NCBI RefSeq assembly: GCF_002217395.1
Contig: NZ_MUHD01000016.1
Coordinates: forward strand, 62,001 to 126,000
Reading direction: 5' to 3'
From: Flavobacterium plurextorum
Lineage (GTDB): Bacteria > Bacteroidota > Bacteroidia > Flavobacteriales > Flavobacteriaceae
DNA length: 64,000 bases
In this document: positions 54,100 through 61,879 of the stretch, piece by piece
Position numbering within the stretch: position 1 is the stretch's first letter
Layout of the letters: each line of letters starts with the position of its first letter
Notes under the pieces: model-generated
Told to the model about the DNA's origin: nothing
The model's database searches: none
Seen by the model: only the letters and a program-made list of their open reading frames with translations
Made by a program: the position numbers and the translations under genes

Positions 54100-55206
54100 T
54101 TATTCTAAAACCAATGCTCCTAAAGCTTCTTTACTGAAACCTTTTAATTGGTCTAATTTTCCTTCTTTAATTTTAGCAACCCAGTTTGGATCAGATAAAA
54201 GAGGTCTTCCAACGGCAACTAAATCAAAATCACCTCTATCGAAACGTCTGTTTAATTCCTCTAAAGAAGTTGGTTCAGAGCTTTCTCCTGCAAATGCACC
54301 AAAGAAATCACTAGAAAGTCCAACAGAACCTACTGTAATAGTTGGTGTTCCAGTTACCTTTTTAGCCCATCCTGCAAAATTCAAATCAGAACCTTCAAAT
54401 TCAGGCTCCCAGAATCTGCGTTGAGAACAGTGTAAAATATCCACACCAGCATCAACAAGAGGAGTAAGCCAAGCTTCTAATTCCTGTGGATTTTTAGCCA
54501 ATTTATAATTGTAATCAGAAGGTTTAAATTGAGAAAATCTCATAATAACAGCGAAATCTTCACCAACTTGTTTTCTAATTTCTTTCACTACTTCAATAGC
54601 AAAACGATTACGCTCTGGTAATGTTTTACCGCCATAAATATCGGTACGCAAATTAGTTTCGGCTCTAAAGAACTGGTCTATTAAATAACCATGCGCGCCA
54701 TGAATTTCGATCGTATCAAAACCTAATCTTTTAGCATCAGCAGCGGCTTTACCAAAAGCTAGAATTGTATCTTCAATATCTTTTTCAGACATGGAAATTC
54801 CATTTTTAAAATCAGGACGATTCAATCCAGATGGTCCTTCAAAAGGAACCGGAGGAACCCATCCAGAATGGTGATTATCCATAACTCCCATATGCCAAAT
54901 TTGCGGTCCCATTTGTCCGCCGGCAGCATGAACTTCATCAATCACTTTTTTCCAGCCGTTTAAAGCCTGCTCACCGTAAAAGTGAGGTACATTTGCATCA
55001 TTTGAAGATGAAGGTCTGTCAATTACAGTTCCTTCAGATAATATTAAACCAACTTCACCTTCAGCTCTTTTTTGGTAGTAAGAAGCTACTTCGTCAGTTG
55101 GAACTCCATTTGGAGAAAAAGAGCGCGTCATTGGCGCCATTACGATTCGGTTCTTCAGATTTAACGTTTTTAAGTTAAATGGTGAAAACAGGTTGTTTGT
55201 ACTCAT
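54100..55206 (-). CDS. old yellow enzyme-type flavin oxidoreductase (alkene reductase)
   Basis: A 368-residue FMN-dependent TIM-barrel enzyme of the NADH:flavin oxidoreductase family. Visible: NRIVMAPMTRS, ASYYQKRAEGEVGLILSEGTVI, FDTIEIHGAHGYLIDQF (catalytic His pair), GGKTLPERNRFAIEVVKEIRKQVG and ATVAVGRPLLSDPNWV-like end VAVGRPLLSDPNWVAK. These reduce activated C=C bonds and electrophilic quinones. The upstream ArsR regulator gene ends six bases before its ATG, so the two form one operon, and the regulator probably senses an electrophile that this enzyme removes. Confidence 0.92.
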   Translation of the reverse strand: MSTNNLFSPFNLKTLNLKNRIVMAPMTRSFSPNGVPTDEVASYYQKRAEGEVGLILSEGTVIDRPSSSNDANVPHFYGEQALNGWKKVIDEVHAAGGQMGPQIWHMGVMDNHHSGWVPPVPFEGPSGLNRPDFKNGISMSEKDIEDTILAFGKAAADAKRLGFDTIEIHGAHGYLIDQFFRAETNLRTDIYGGKTLPERNRFAIEVVKEIRKQVGEDFAVIMRFSQFKPSDYNYKLAKNPQELEAWLTPLVDAGVDILHCSQRRFWEPEFEGSDLNFAGWAKKVTGTPTITVGSVGLSSDFFGAFAGESSEPTSLEELNRRFDRGDFDLVAVGRPLLSDPNWVAKIKEGKLDQLKGFSKEALGALVLE

Positions 55207-55212
55207 AGTAAT

Positions 55213-55515
55213 TTACAAATTAGATTGAATTAATTTACTAAGTGCTTCAAAGGCACCTTCGTTGCGTTTATAATAAGTCCATTGTCCAACACGTTTGGCT
55301 TCGATAAATCCGGCGCGTTGTAAAATAGACAAGTATTCAGATACTGTAGATTGTGTTAAGCCAGCTTTGGCTTGAATTTGTCCCACACAAACTCCGTGTT
55401 CAAATCCACCATGCTCAAGCTGTCCCGGAAAGTTTATTTCGGGTTCCTTCAGCCATTCCAGCATTTGCAGTCTAGACTTGTTAGAGAGTGCCTTAAATAT
55501 TTCTATATTTTCCAT
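55213..55515 (-). CDS. ArsR-family regulator of the flavin oxidoreductase
   Basis: A 100-residue winged-helix repressor: MENIEIFKALSNKSRLQMLEWL, then GVCVGQIQAKAGLTQSTVSEYLSILQRAGFIEAKRVGQWTYYKRNEGA. The DNA-recognition helix is TQSTVSEYLSILQRAG. It has a single cysteine (in HGVCVGQ), near the site where ArsR proteins carry metal or thiol switches, which suits sensing of quinones or other electrophiles. The metal CxCxx motif of arsenic sensors is missing. It starts four bases after its own -7 box and overlaps its operator, so it is probably autorepressed from a leaderless transcript. Confidence 0.88.
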   Translation of the reverse strand: MENIEIFKALSNKSRLQMLEWLKEPEINFPGQLEHGGFEHGVCVGQIQAKAGLTQSTVSEYLSILQRAGFIEAKRVGQWTYYKRNEGAFEALSKLIQSNL

Positions 55516-55519
55516 GATG

Positions 55520-55549
55520 CAAATATATCGACTTTTCCCGATATACCAA
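55520..55549 (-). promoter_or_regulatory. ArsR promoter with operator in the spacer
   Basis: On the minus strand TTG (55549-55547), a 19-bp spacer and TATATTTG (55527-55520) fit the consensus; CATC and then ATG follow. The palindrome TATATCG-N8-CGATATA (55524-55545) covers the spacer and the first half of the -7 box. Confidence 0.75.
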
Positions 55550-55632
55550 TTAAGTAAAATGTTTTTAGCAAAATTTTATGACAGAGGAGAGGAAAGTGCA
55601 ATAAAAAGAACTAAAAGAATAATTAGAAAATT

Positions 55633-55640
55633 TATATTTG
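55633..55640 (+). promoter_or_regulatory. -7 box TATATTTG of the TlpA-like gene
   Basis: TATATTTG fits TAnnTTTG, 42 bases before the ATG; no -33 TTG at 19 bp. Confidence 0.4.
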
Positions 55641-55682
55641 CTTTTAGTTTTAAAAGCCCCAAACTAATAAACTTAATCAGCT

Positions 55683-56174
55683 ATGAAAAAAACTTTACTC
55701 GTTTCCATATTTCTATTTTGCATAATAACGGGTTCAAAAGCACAGGTCGTAGGTACTGATGTTGGTGATATTGCTCCAGAAATTGATCTTCCAGATTTAA
55801 AAGGTAATCTTGTGGCGCTTTCTTCTTTAAGAGGTTCTTTGGTATTAGTAGATTTTTGGGCTTCTTGGTGCGGACCTTGTATCAAAGAACAACCATCATT
55901 ACTTAAATTACACAATACTTATCCTGAAAAACTATCCATTTACGGCGTTTCTATGGATACTAAAAAGGCATTGTGGACAGCCGCAATTGCAAAAGGAAAA
56001 TTGCCTTGGACAAATGTCAGTGATTTAAAATACTGGCAGTCTCCAGTTGTTGGCGCTTATATGCTGCAATCTGTTCCCTTGAATTTTTTAATTGATAAAA
56101 ACGGAATTATATTGGCAAAAAATATTCATGGACAGGCTTTAGAAGATAAAATTAAAAGTTTGTTAGCGCCATGA
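55683..56174 (+). CDS. TlpA-type thioredoxin-fold protein
   Basis: A 163-residue periplasmic protein: signal peptide ending at GSKAQ, then the AhpC/TlpA-like thioredoxin domain with the redox pair C63/C66 in DFWASWCGPCIKEQ and the cis-proline strand SVPLNFLIDKNGIILAK. It should reduce disulfides or shuttle thiols in the envelope. Its stop codon overlaps the ATG of the next gene (ATGA), so the downstream unknown membrane protein is probably its partner. Confidence 0.88.
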   Translation: MKKTLLVSIFLFCIITGSKAQVVGTDVGDIAPEIDLPDLKGNLVALSSLRGSLVLVDFWASWCGPCIKEQPSLLKLHNTYPEKLSIYGVSMDTKKALWTAAIAKGKLPWTNVSDLKYWQSPVVGAYMLQSVPLNFLIDKNGIILAKNIHGQALEDKIKSLLAP

Positions 56175-56656
56175 TACTTCACAAAATGGAATCAAACCTT
56201 TCTTTATCAGACTTTCGTACAAGATTGCAGAATAATATCGAAATCGGCTCTTTAAAAGTTAATTTTAATCGTTTTAGACTGTTTCCCATATTTGGTGGAG
56301 TAAAACCTTTTTATGGTCTTTTTGATGACACCAGTTTTCGGTTAACAATAAATTCACCAGCATCTCCAACCATTTTTATTGTAAGAGGAAATTATAAAAA
56401 TATTGGCAATAGAGTTAATGTAAATTATGTTGTTGAAGAAAACAGCAAATTTCAATTGCTTTGGACAAAATACTCTCCATTAGTTTTTCTAGTATTCATT
56501 AATATATTTTTTCTTTTCATTGGCAGAGGCCTTAGGCGGGCAACTACACTTGTGAGTTTGTTTCTTCTTATTGCTATTTTCTATTCAAGATGGAAAGAAG
56601 AAAGAAAGAGAAAAAAATTAGAGCAAAAATTCATCAAAGTTTTTGAAATTAAATGA
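56171..56656 (+). CDS. hypothetical membrane protein coupled to the TlpA-like gene
   Basis: I do not recognise this 161-residue protein. It has a soluble N-terminal half of about 95 residues with beta-strand-like stretches (FRTRLQNNIEIGSLKVNFNRF, NSPASPTIFIVRGNY), one or two membrane segments (SPLVFLVFINIFFLFIG and TTLVSLFLLIAIFYS) and a strongly basic end (RWKEERKRKKLEQKF). Overlap with the TlpA-like gene by four bases suggests a functional link, for example a substrate or membrane anchor. It is followed by a convergent gene. Confidence 0.7.
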   Translation: MILHKMESNLSLSDFRTRLQNNIEIGSLKVNFNRFRLFPIFGGVKPFYGLFDDTSFRLTINSPASPTIFIVRGNYKNIGNRVNVNYVVEENSKFQLLWTKYSPLVFLVFINIFFLFIGRGLRRATTLVSLFLLIAIFYSRWKEERKRKKLEQKFIKVFEIK

Positions 56657-56705
56657 GTTAAAAGAACGGATAAAACTGTTTCAGGTCCTGTTTTTACAGA
56701 AGATT

Positions 56706-57206
56706 CTAAAAAGCAATTCCAAATTGAAAACCAATCGTAAAAGAAGCGGGATGATTATTACCAAATCGAACAGGCAGTGGAATAGCAGCAAAATAACTGC
56801 AATTGTCGCTTTTTATGATGGTTTTATTAATTACAGGAGTTATACCGTATCTGCCGCTGCTTTCAAAAGCGGCTCTTCCTGCAAAAGTGTAACCATGTCC
56901 TAAGGCAACCAAAACGCCGGGATGAAACAATAAATTGGTTACTTTATCGCTGTTTCCTTGTACTTTTATATTAGGAACAACTTCAAATGAAAATCCTATT
57001 TTTTGATTTTTCCAAATATTGATTCCTGTTGGAAAACCAACGGCATAATAATCTCTAAAGTTTACATTAGTTTGTTCATCGCTAAAAGTCACAATCGGAT
57101 GAAGAATTCCAAAATAACCAGTAATTTTTGGATAAACAGTTTGCGAGAAGGCATTGAAACTTAAAGAAAATAAAACAGCTGGAAAAAGGTGTTTGAATGA
57201 AATCAT
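56706..57206 (-). CDS. hypothetical outer-membrane beta-barrel protein
   Basis: A 166-residue protein with a signal peptide (MISFKHLFPAVLFSLSFNAFSQ) and alternating strands ending in an aromatic C terminus (FTIGFQFGIAF), as in small outer-membrane barrels. PKITGYFGILHPIVTF and FRDYYAVGFPTGINIW precede GFSFEVVPNI, and VALGHGYTFAGRAAFESSGRYGI is another strand pair. It is convergent with the preceding small membrane gene and is transcribed towards it. No specific family is recognised. Confidence 0.7.
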   Translation of the reverse strand: MISFKHLFPAVLFSLSFNAFSQTVYPKITGYFGILHPIVTFSDEQTNVNFRDYYAVGFPTGINIWKNQKIGFSFEVVPNIKVQGNSDKVTNLLFHPGVLVALGHGYTFAGRAAFESSGRYGITPVINKTIIKSDNCSYFAAIPLPVRFGNNHPASFTIGFQFGIAF

Positions 57207-57266
57207 ATTAGTTTTGTTAATTTAAAAAAACAAAACTATAAACTATGTGATTTTACAAATAGTACG

Positions 57267-58133
57267 CTATTTACCTTTTGTATTTGAATTACTTTTGAGT
57301 GCGTTTTTACGATACGACGAAGGATTCTTACCTGTTTGCAGTTTAAATATTCTAGTAAAATGACTTTGATCTGAAAATCCGGTCATATATGCTATTTCAG
57401 TTAAAGTATAACTTGAACTTTCAATAAGGCTTATAGCTTTCTCAATTCTAAGTTTTCGGACATATTCTCCAAAGTTTAAATCTTCAAAATACTTAGAAAA
57501 TTCTCTTGATAAGTAGGAAGGATTAAGTTCTAAATCATTTGAAATTTTCTTTAGATCAAAAGTAAATTGTGCATCGATTTGATCTTGAATTATGTTTTTT
57601 AAATCTTTAACCCATAAAGGTGTTTTTTGATTTGTTTTTTTCTCGATTAAAAACTTTTTATATACTTCATGAAGCAGATTTTCAAACGGACTGTTTTGAA
57701 GATGATTCTGTTTATATAAATGTTTTGCCTAGCTGTAAAGCGCATCATAAAGCTTTAATCCTGTTTCTAATAATTCAGGATCGTTAGTAATATTATGAGA
57801 AAGTCCAGCAGAAATTGCCCAAAGTCCAGCGGCTTCTTTTGCAAGATCGTGGCGGTCAGTATCGGCGCCGCGAACAATTTTAGCCATAATTAAAACCGCA
57901 GGATCAACAATTTGATACTTTTTTATAATGTAATCAAAAGTGCATTCTTCATTATAATGAGTAAATTCTACTTCGGGAATGTCAAACGGAATCGCATCTA
58001 GTTCTTTTGCTTTTTCTAAAACTTCATTAAAAGGCACGTAAACAAATTCGGCATCACTGTCAACAAATTTTCTAATCAGCCACGGACTGGCGATCCTGTC
58101 AATTTTTGGTCTTTCGCGAGTGATCCATTTCAT
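57267..58133 (-). pseudogene. ChrB-AraC fusion gene interrupted by an in-frame TAG
   Basis: A single reading frame of 289 codons (58133 to TAG at 57269-57267) is broken by one internal TAG at 57731-57729 (codon 135). The first 134 residues (MKWITRERPKIDRIASPWL...VRGADTDRHDLAKEAAGLWAISAGLSHNI...YDALYS) are the ChrB chromate-resistance domain; the family continues DALYxW, so the TAG stands where TGG is expected. After it the frame continues AKHLYKQNHLQNSPFENLL, then a complete AraC helix-turn-helix (PSYLSREFSKYF, GEYVRKLRIEKAISLIE, IAYMTGFSDQSHFTRIFK). No ATG lets the AraC part be translated alone. A nonsense mutation is most likely; readthrough or a sequence error are alternatives. Confidence 0.8.
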
Positions 58134-58153
58134 TACTGTTCAGAGAATTAAAA

Positions 58154-58537
58154 CTAGTCGTTATCTGCTCCGGATTTTTTAACTCCGCCAAAACTTGTTT
58201 TCATCATTTCTCTAATCTGGAATTGTGTTTTGTTTCGGGTAACACTTTTCCATTCATCAAAATCATAAATATGAATTTGATCAGCATACGGATTTGTAAC
58301 AAAGAAAAGTCTTGAAATAGAGAATTTATAGTATTTTAATTCATGCGAAATGTGACGATCGGGCACGACAATAAGAATTGTATCCCAATCTAGAAAATTC
58401 TTGGGTACATCCTCTCTTTCAGTTAATCCAAGAGATTCAAAAAAGGCAAGTATCTTTTGGTCATTATTCTTATCGATTTTTTCATCGATACGTTTAATGG
58501 CGTTAAGAAGCTTTTTTTCATCTTTAATAACACTCAT
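58154..58537 (-). CDS. hypothetical protein upstream of the ChrB-AraC gene
   Basis: I do not recognise this 127-residue soluble protein. It begins with a helical, charged region (MSVIKDEKKLLNAIKRIDEKIDKNNDQK), has a middle with hydrophobic strands (WDTILIVVPDRHISHELKYYKFSISRLFFVT) and a Lys-rich tail. It starts 57 bases into the divergent gap and ends 20 bases before the broken ChrB-AraC gene in the same direction, so the two form an operon. No chromate transporter is nearby, so a role in chromate resistance is not supported. Confidence 0.65.
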   Translation of the reverse strand: MSVIKDEKKLLNAIKRIDEKIDKNNDQKILAFFESLGLTEREDVPKNFLDWDTILIVVPDRHISHELKYYKFSISRLFFVTNPYADQIHIYDFDEWKSVTRNKTQFQIREMMKTSFGGVKKSGADND

Positions 58538-58790
58538 ATAATCTTTGTTTGTTTAATTTTTATATAAAATTACATCAAATCAAAATCATTTTAAAAAGTA
58601 TAGCCAATAGAATGATTCTAAATTTTTAAAGGCCTTTTTCATACTGTCTTATATATATTAATATAATGTGATGAAACAAACTTGGACACTTTTCAGTTAT
58701 ATTCTATTTTGAATAAAAAACAAAGATTTAGAGAATTTTGAAACAATGTCCATCAAAAATAAAATGATTAAAAAATATATTTGATTTTCA

Positions 58791-58798
58791 TAACTTTG
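58791..58798 (+). promoter_or_regulatory. -7 box TAACTTTG of the AraC gene, four bases before the ATG
   Basis: TAACTTTG fits TAnnTTTG and is separated from the start codon only by CAAA, as at the ArsR gene, suggesting a leaderless message. TGGACA (58684) and TGTCCA (58748) further upstream may be a regulator site. The rest of the 265-base gap 58538-58802 is AT-rich. Confidence 0.45.
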
Positions 58799-58802
58799 CA
58801 AA

Positions 58803-59672
58803 ATGAATAATCAAATAGAAACTCAGAGTTGCGATTTTACTTCAGATTTAAAGCTAAAAGGTTTTAAAGTGTATCAAATAAATGGAGATCAAAGTAAAAT
58901 TCCTGTTTACAGCCGCAGGGATTTTTATAAAATATGTATTAATACGAGTAAAAGTATTATACAATATGCTGATCGCGGAATAGAAACTGATGGGACTATT
59001 TTGTTCTTTGGCAATCCAATTATTCCTTACTCATGGGAAACTATTTCTGAAGGTTACGAAGGTTACGCCTGCGTTTTTACAGAAGAATTTCTGAAATCAA
59101 AAGACCGTTCAGAAACACTTCACGAATCGCCTTTATTTAAAATAGGAGGAACGCCAATATTTTCTTTAAACGCTGAACAGAAGATTTTTATAGACTCTTT
59201 GTTTCAAAAAATGATTAAGGAATATGAAACGGATTATGTTTTTAAAGACGATTTAATGCGCAGTTATGTCAACTTGATTATTCACGAATCGATGAAAATG
59301 CAGCCGTCAGAGAACTTCTTCAAGCATAAAAATGCATCTTCAAGAATTACGTCTTTATTTTTAGAATTATTAGAAAGACAATTTCCTATCGAGACGAAAA
59401 ATGAACCGTTAATTCTAAAAACACCTCAGGATTACGCACAAAGTCTTGCTGTACACGTAAATCATTTAAATCGGTCTGTAAAAGAAGTTACAGGAAAACC
59501 AACTACAGCTCACATTACAGAGCGTATTATTGGCGAAGCAAAAGCTTTACTACTGCATACAGACTGGAGTATATCAGATATTGGTTATTCGCTTGGGTTT
59601 GAATATCCTAGTTATTTTAATAATTATTTCAAAAGACTTACGGGAACAGTTCCAAAATCATTGAGAACTTAA
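58803..59672 (+). CDS. AraC-family transcriptional regulator 1
   Basis: A 289-residue regulator: an N-terminal cupin-like sensor region (about 1-170; KVYQINGDQSKIPVYSRRDFYKICINTSKSIIQYADRGIETDG) and a C-terminal AraC domain (about 185-289) with PQDYAQSLAVHVNHLNRSVKEVTGKPTTAHI and ISDIGYSLGFEYPSYFNNYFKRLTGTVPKSLR. It is divergent from the ChrB-AraC operon and followed, on the same strand, by two cupin genes that it probably controls. The inducer is unknown. Confidence 0.9.
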   Translation: MNNQIETQSCDFTSDLKLKGFKVYQINGDQSKIPVYSRRDFYKICINTSKSIIQYADRGIETDGTILFFGNPIIPYSWETISEGYEGYACVFTEEFLKSKDRSETLHESPLFKIGGTPIFSLNAEQKIFIDSLFQKMIKEYETDYVFKDDLMRSYVNLIIHESMKMQPSENFFKHKNASSRITSLFLELLERQFPIETKNEPLILKTPQDYAQSLAVHVNHLNRSVKEVTGKPTTAHITERIIGEAKALLLHTDWSISDIGYSLGFEYPSYFNNYFKRLTGTVPKSLRT

Positions 59673-59734
59673 AATTGTTTCAATTTCTTAATTTTTTGTT
59701 TGAATATTGTTATTTTATAAAAGCCGGCTTGAAC

Positions 59735-59742
59735 TACTTTTG
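59735..59742 (+). promoter_or_regulatory. -7 box TACTTTTG upstream of the cupin pair
   Basis: TACTTTTG fits TAnnTTTG but lies 120 bases before the first cupin ATG, so the leader would be long; low confidence. Confidence 0.3.
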
Positions 59743-59862
59743 CCTTGAAATTATAGTATTAATCTTTTATCAGTTTTTAATAGACTAAATAATACTTCAT
59801 AAAGCGCACTCTAGCTTTCTCGATTTAGTTTTCTGATTCTGATAATTCCAAACAAGAAAATT

Positions 59863-60279
59863 ATGAAAGCATCAGATAGTCAATTTAGTTCCGCTGTTTT
59901 TCCAAAAGGAGATTTAGCTTCTGCAGATTATTTTACTGGAAAAGCATGGGTAAAAATGCTTGTTCCAAATGATCCTGTTTTAAATACTGCTGTTGGAAAT
60001 GTAGTATTTGAGGCTGGCGCTCGAAATAACTGGCATACACATCCAGGCGGACAAATTTTAATTGTAACACACGGAACAGGATATTATCAGGAGGCAGGAA
60101 AACCGATTCAATTACTTCAGGCGGGTGATGTAGTGAATATTCAGCCAGAAGTAAAACATTGGCACGGCGCATCACCAGACCGTGAATTTACACATATCGC
60201 CATCAGTACTAATACTGAAACAGGAATTGTAGACTGGCTTGAACCTGTAACGGATGAAGAATACAACAGTTTTAAATAA
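59863..60279 (+). CDS. cupin, bacterial hydroxynitrile-lyase-like
   Basis: A 138-residue single-domain cupin. The metal site reads H58, H60, Q64 and H99 (WHTHPGGQ and EVKHWHGA), the pattern of manganese-dependent bacterial cupins with hydroxynitrile lyase activity such as Granulicella GtHNL (H53, H55, Q59, H94 from memory). Natural roles of the family are unclear; several relatives occur beside AraC regulators and alkylhydroperoxidase-like proteins. It is the first of a tandem pair, 23 bases before its paralogue. The catalytic reaction here is not determined. Confidence 0.85.
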   Translation: MKASDSQFSSAVFPKGDLASADYFTGKAWVKMLVPNDPVLNTAVGNVVFEAGARNNWHTHPGGQILIVTHGTGYYQEAGKPIQLLQAGDVVNIQPEVKHWHGASPDREFTHIAISTNTETGIVDWLEPVTDEEYNSFK

Positions 60280-60302
60280 AAATTAATCTCAAAAAATAAC
60301 TT

Positions 60303-60716
60303 ATGTCAACAAATTATACAGCCGTAATTGAAGAAGGAAAAGTACCGAATACGTATATGACGGGCGAAGTATCTTATAAAAAGCAAACAAGCGAAATTCA
60401 TCCAAAAAATACCATTATTAAAGAAGTAACTTTTGAGCCTTGCGCACGAAGTAAATGGCACAGTAATGCAAGTCTGCATTTGCTTATAGCAACAAATGGA
60501 GTAGGTTTTTATCAAGAAAAAGGAGGGGAAATAAGAACGCTTCATAAAGATGAAGTGGTTACAATTTTGCCCGGAATTGAGCATTGGTACGGCGCAACAC
60601 CTTTTAGTAAATTCTCTTATATCACCATTATTACTGAAATTGATAAAGGTACCGGGGTTTGGCTAGAAAGCGTAAATGATGAAGAATATTATGGAACTTC
60701 AAATTATAATATTTAA
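60303..60716 (+). CDS. cupin paralogue with altered metal ligands
   Basis: A 137-residue cupin aligned over its whole length with the preceding gene (NTxxxxVxFExxARxxWH, GxGxYQE, EHWYGATP). In this copy the metal site reads H53, N55, H59 and H94 (WHSNASLH): the second histidine is replaced by Asn and the glutamine by His. Either the metal is held by H53, H59 and H94 with Asn as an extra ligand, or metal binding is weakened. It sits 23 bases after the first copy, so they are co-transcribed and may form a mixed complex. A terminator follows. Confidence 0.82.
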   Translation: MSTNYTAVIEEGKVPNTYMTGEVSYKKQTSEIHPKNTIIKEVTFEPCARSKWHSNASLHLLIATNGVGFYQEKGGEIRTLHKDEVVTILPGIEHWYGATPFSKFSYITIITEIDKGTGVWLESVNDEEYYGTSNYNI

Positions 60717-60777
60717 AATTCTAAAGTTTTAAAATACAAATTATTAGATGTTTATATTTTATGCTATTTCAAATACC

Positions 60778-60816
60778 AAAAGAGTTCTGTTTAAATAAAG
60801 CAGAACTCTTTTTTAT
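60778..60816 (+). terminator. Rho-independent terminator after the cupin pair
   Basis: AAAAGAGTTCTG and CAGAACTCTTTT pair around TTTAAATAAAG (a G-C base pair also possible) and are followed by Ts. Confidence 0.85.
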
Positions 60817-60866
60817 TTAATACGGAAACAGACATTTAAAAATAGCTTTTATGTCCTTAAATTCTA

Positions 60867-60874
60867 TATTTTTG
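60867..60874 (+). promoter_or_regulatory. -7 box TATTTTTG of AraC regulator 2
   Basis: TATTTTTG fits TAnnTTTG and lies 27 bases before the TTG start; no -33 TTG is seen. Confidence 0.4.
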
Positions 60875-60901
60875 AAAATCTATTACTAACTGCATTATCT
60901 T

Positions 60902-61774
60902 TTGACCAAACATTCAATTCCCGTTTTATCCGTTGGCAATATACTTGGAGAAGAAACTTTAGGTATTACTTTGTTTCGTCATAGTGTAAAAGGACGAAAT
61001 GCATTTGAACAACCTCATAAACACGATTTTCATCTTGTTTTCTTTGTAGAAAAAGGATCAGGAATGCACAATGTCGATTTTACACAATATAAAGTCAATG
61101 ATTATCAAGTGTATTTTGTTCGACAAGGACAAGTTCATAATTGGCTCTTAAATGTTGATACTACAGGTTTTCAGCTTATGCTTTCACCAGAAATTGTTAA
61201 TGCATTTTCTAATTTGTCGCCATTTCCCTTTTTTGAACAAAATATTCCTTCCTGTCTTTCTGTAACTAAGGAACAGTTTGAGGAATTAAAGAATCAGTTG
61301 AATGAAATTGAACTAATTCTGCCTGATAATGAATTAAGTACAAAAGAAATTGTGCTGCTTCGATTACATTTATTACTTAAAGTATTGCAAAGGGATTATT
61401 TAATTCAGTTTCCACAGCACGATTCTTCTACCAAACCTGAAAAAATGATTAAAAAATTCAATTCTTTGATAGACAATCATTTCAATGAAGAATTCTCGGT
61501 TAACTTTTATGCGGATAAATTAAATATCACTCCCAATTATCTTAATATACTTTCTCAGCGATATTTAAAATCACCGGCAGGAGATATTATAAAAGAGCGA
61601 ACAATACTAGAAGCAAAACGCTTACTTACGAGTACCGATTTATCTATTAAAGAAATTGCTTATCAGCTTGGCTTTAATGACAATGGATATTTTAGCAAGG
61701 TTTTTAAAAAATATACTGGAAAAACACCAGGTGATTTTAAAGAAAGTTATAATTTTTACCATCCTTATCAGTAA
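60902..61774 (+). CDS. AraC-family transcriptional regulator 2
   Basis: A 290-residue regulator with an N-terminal cupin sensor (about 1-150; ITLFRHSVKGRNAFEQPHKHDFHLVFFVEKGSGMHNVDF, YQVYFVRQGQVHNW) and a C-terminal AraC domain (about 195-285; INDNHFNEEFSVNFYADKLNITPNYLNILSQRYLKSPAGDII, IAYQLGFNDNGYFSKVFKKYTGKTPGDF). The only start in the frame is TTG at 60902 (an upstream TAA at 60887-60889 blocks extension). It is followed at 105 bases by the amidohydrolase gene, its likely target. Confidence 0.88.
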   Translation: MTKHSIPVLSVGNILGEETLGITLFRHSVKGRNAFEQPHKHDFHLVFFVEKGSGMHNVDFTQYKVNDYQVYFVRQGQVHNWLLNVDTTGFQLMLSPEIVNAFSNLSPFPFFEQNIPSCLSVTKEQFEELKNQLNEIELILPDNELSTKEIVLLRLHLLLKVLQRDYLIQFPQHDSSTKPEKMIKKFNSLIDNHFNEEFSVNFYADKLNITPNYLNILSQRYLKSPAGDIIKERTILEAKRLLTSTDLSIKEIAYQLGFNDNGYFSKVFKKYTGKTPGDFKESYNFYHPYQ

Positions 61775-61879
61775 TATTACAGTTGCTGTTTTAATTTCTA
61801 AACGATTTTTGCATATCCATATATTTTAACACAGTTAGAGTATATTCTAAAATCGCACTAAAAAAACAAAACATAGTTT

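Noticed and set aside
55478..55759. Plus-strand 93-residue frame
   Set aside because: It overlaps the end of the ArsR promoter region and the signal peptide of the TlpA-like gene in another frame; no plausible start signals.
57267..57728. Independent AraC gene
   Set aside because: The only methionine (in AYMTGF) is inside the helix-turn-helix and no GTG or TTG start lies suitably upstream, so this part must belong to the ChrB frame.
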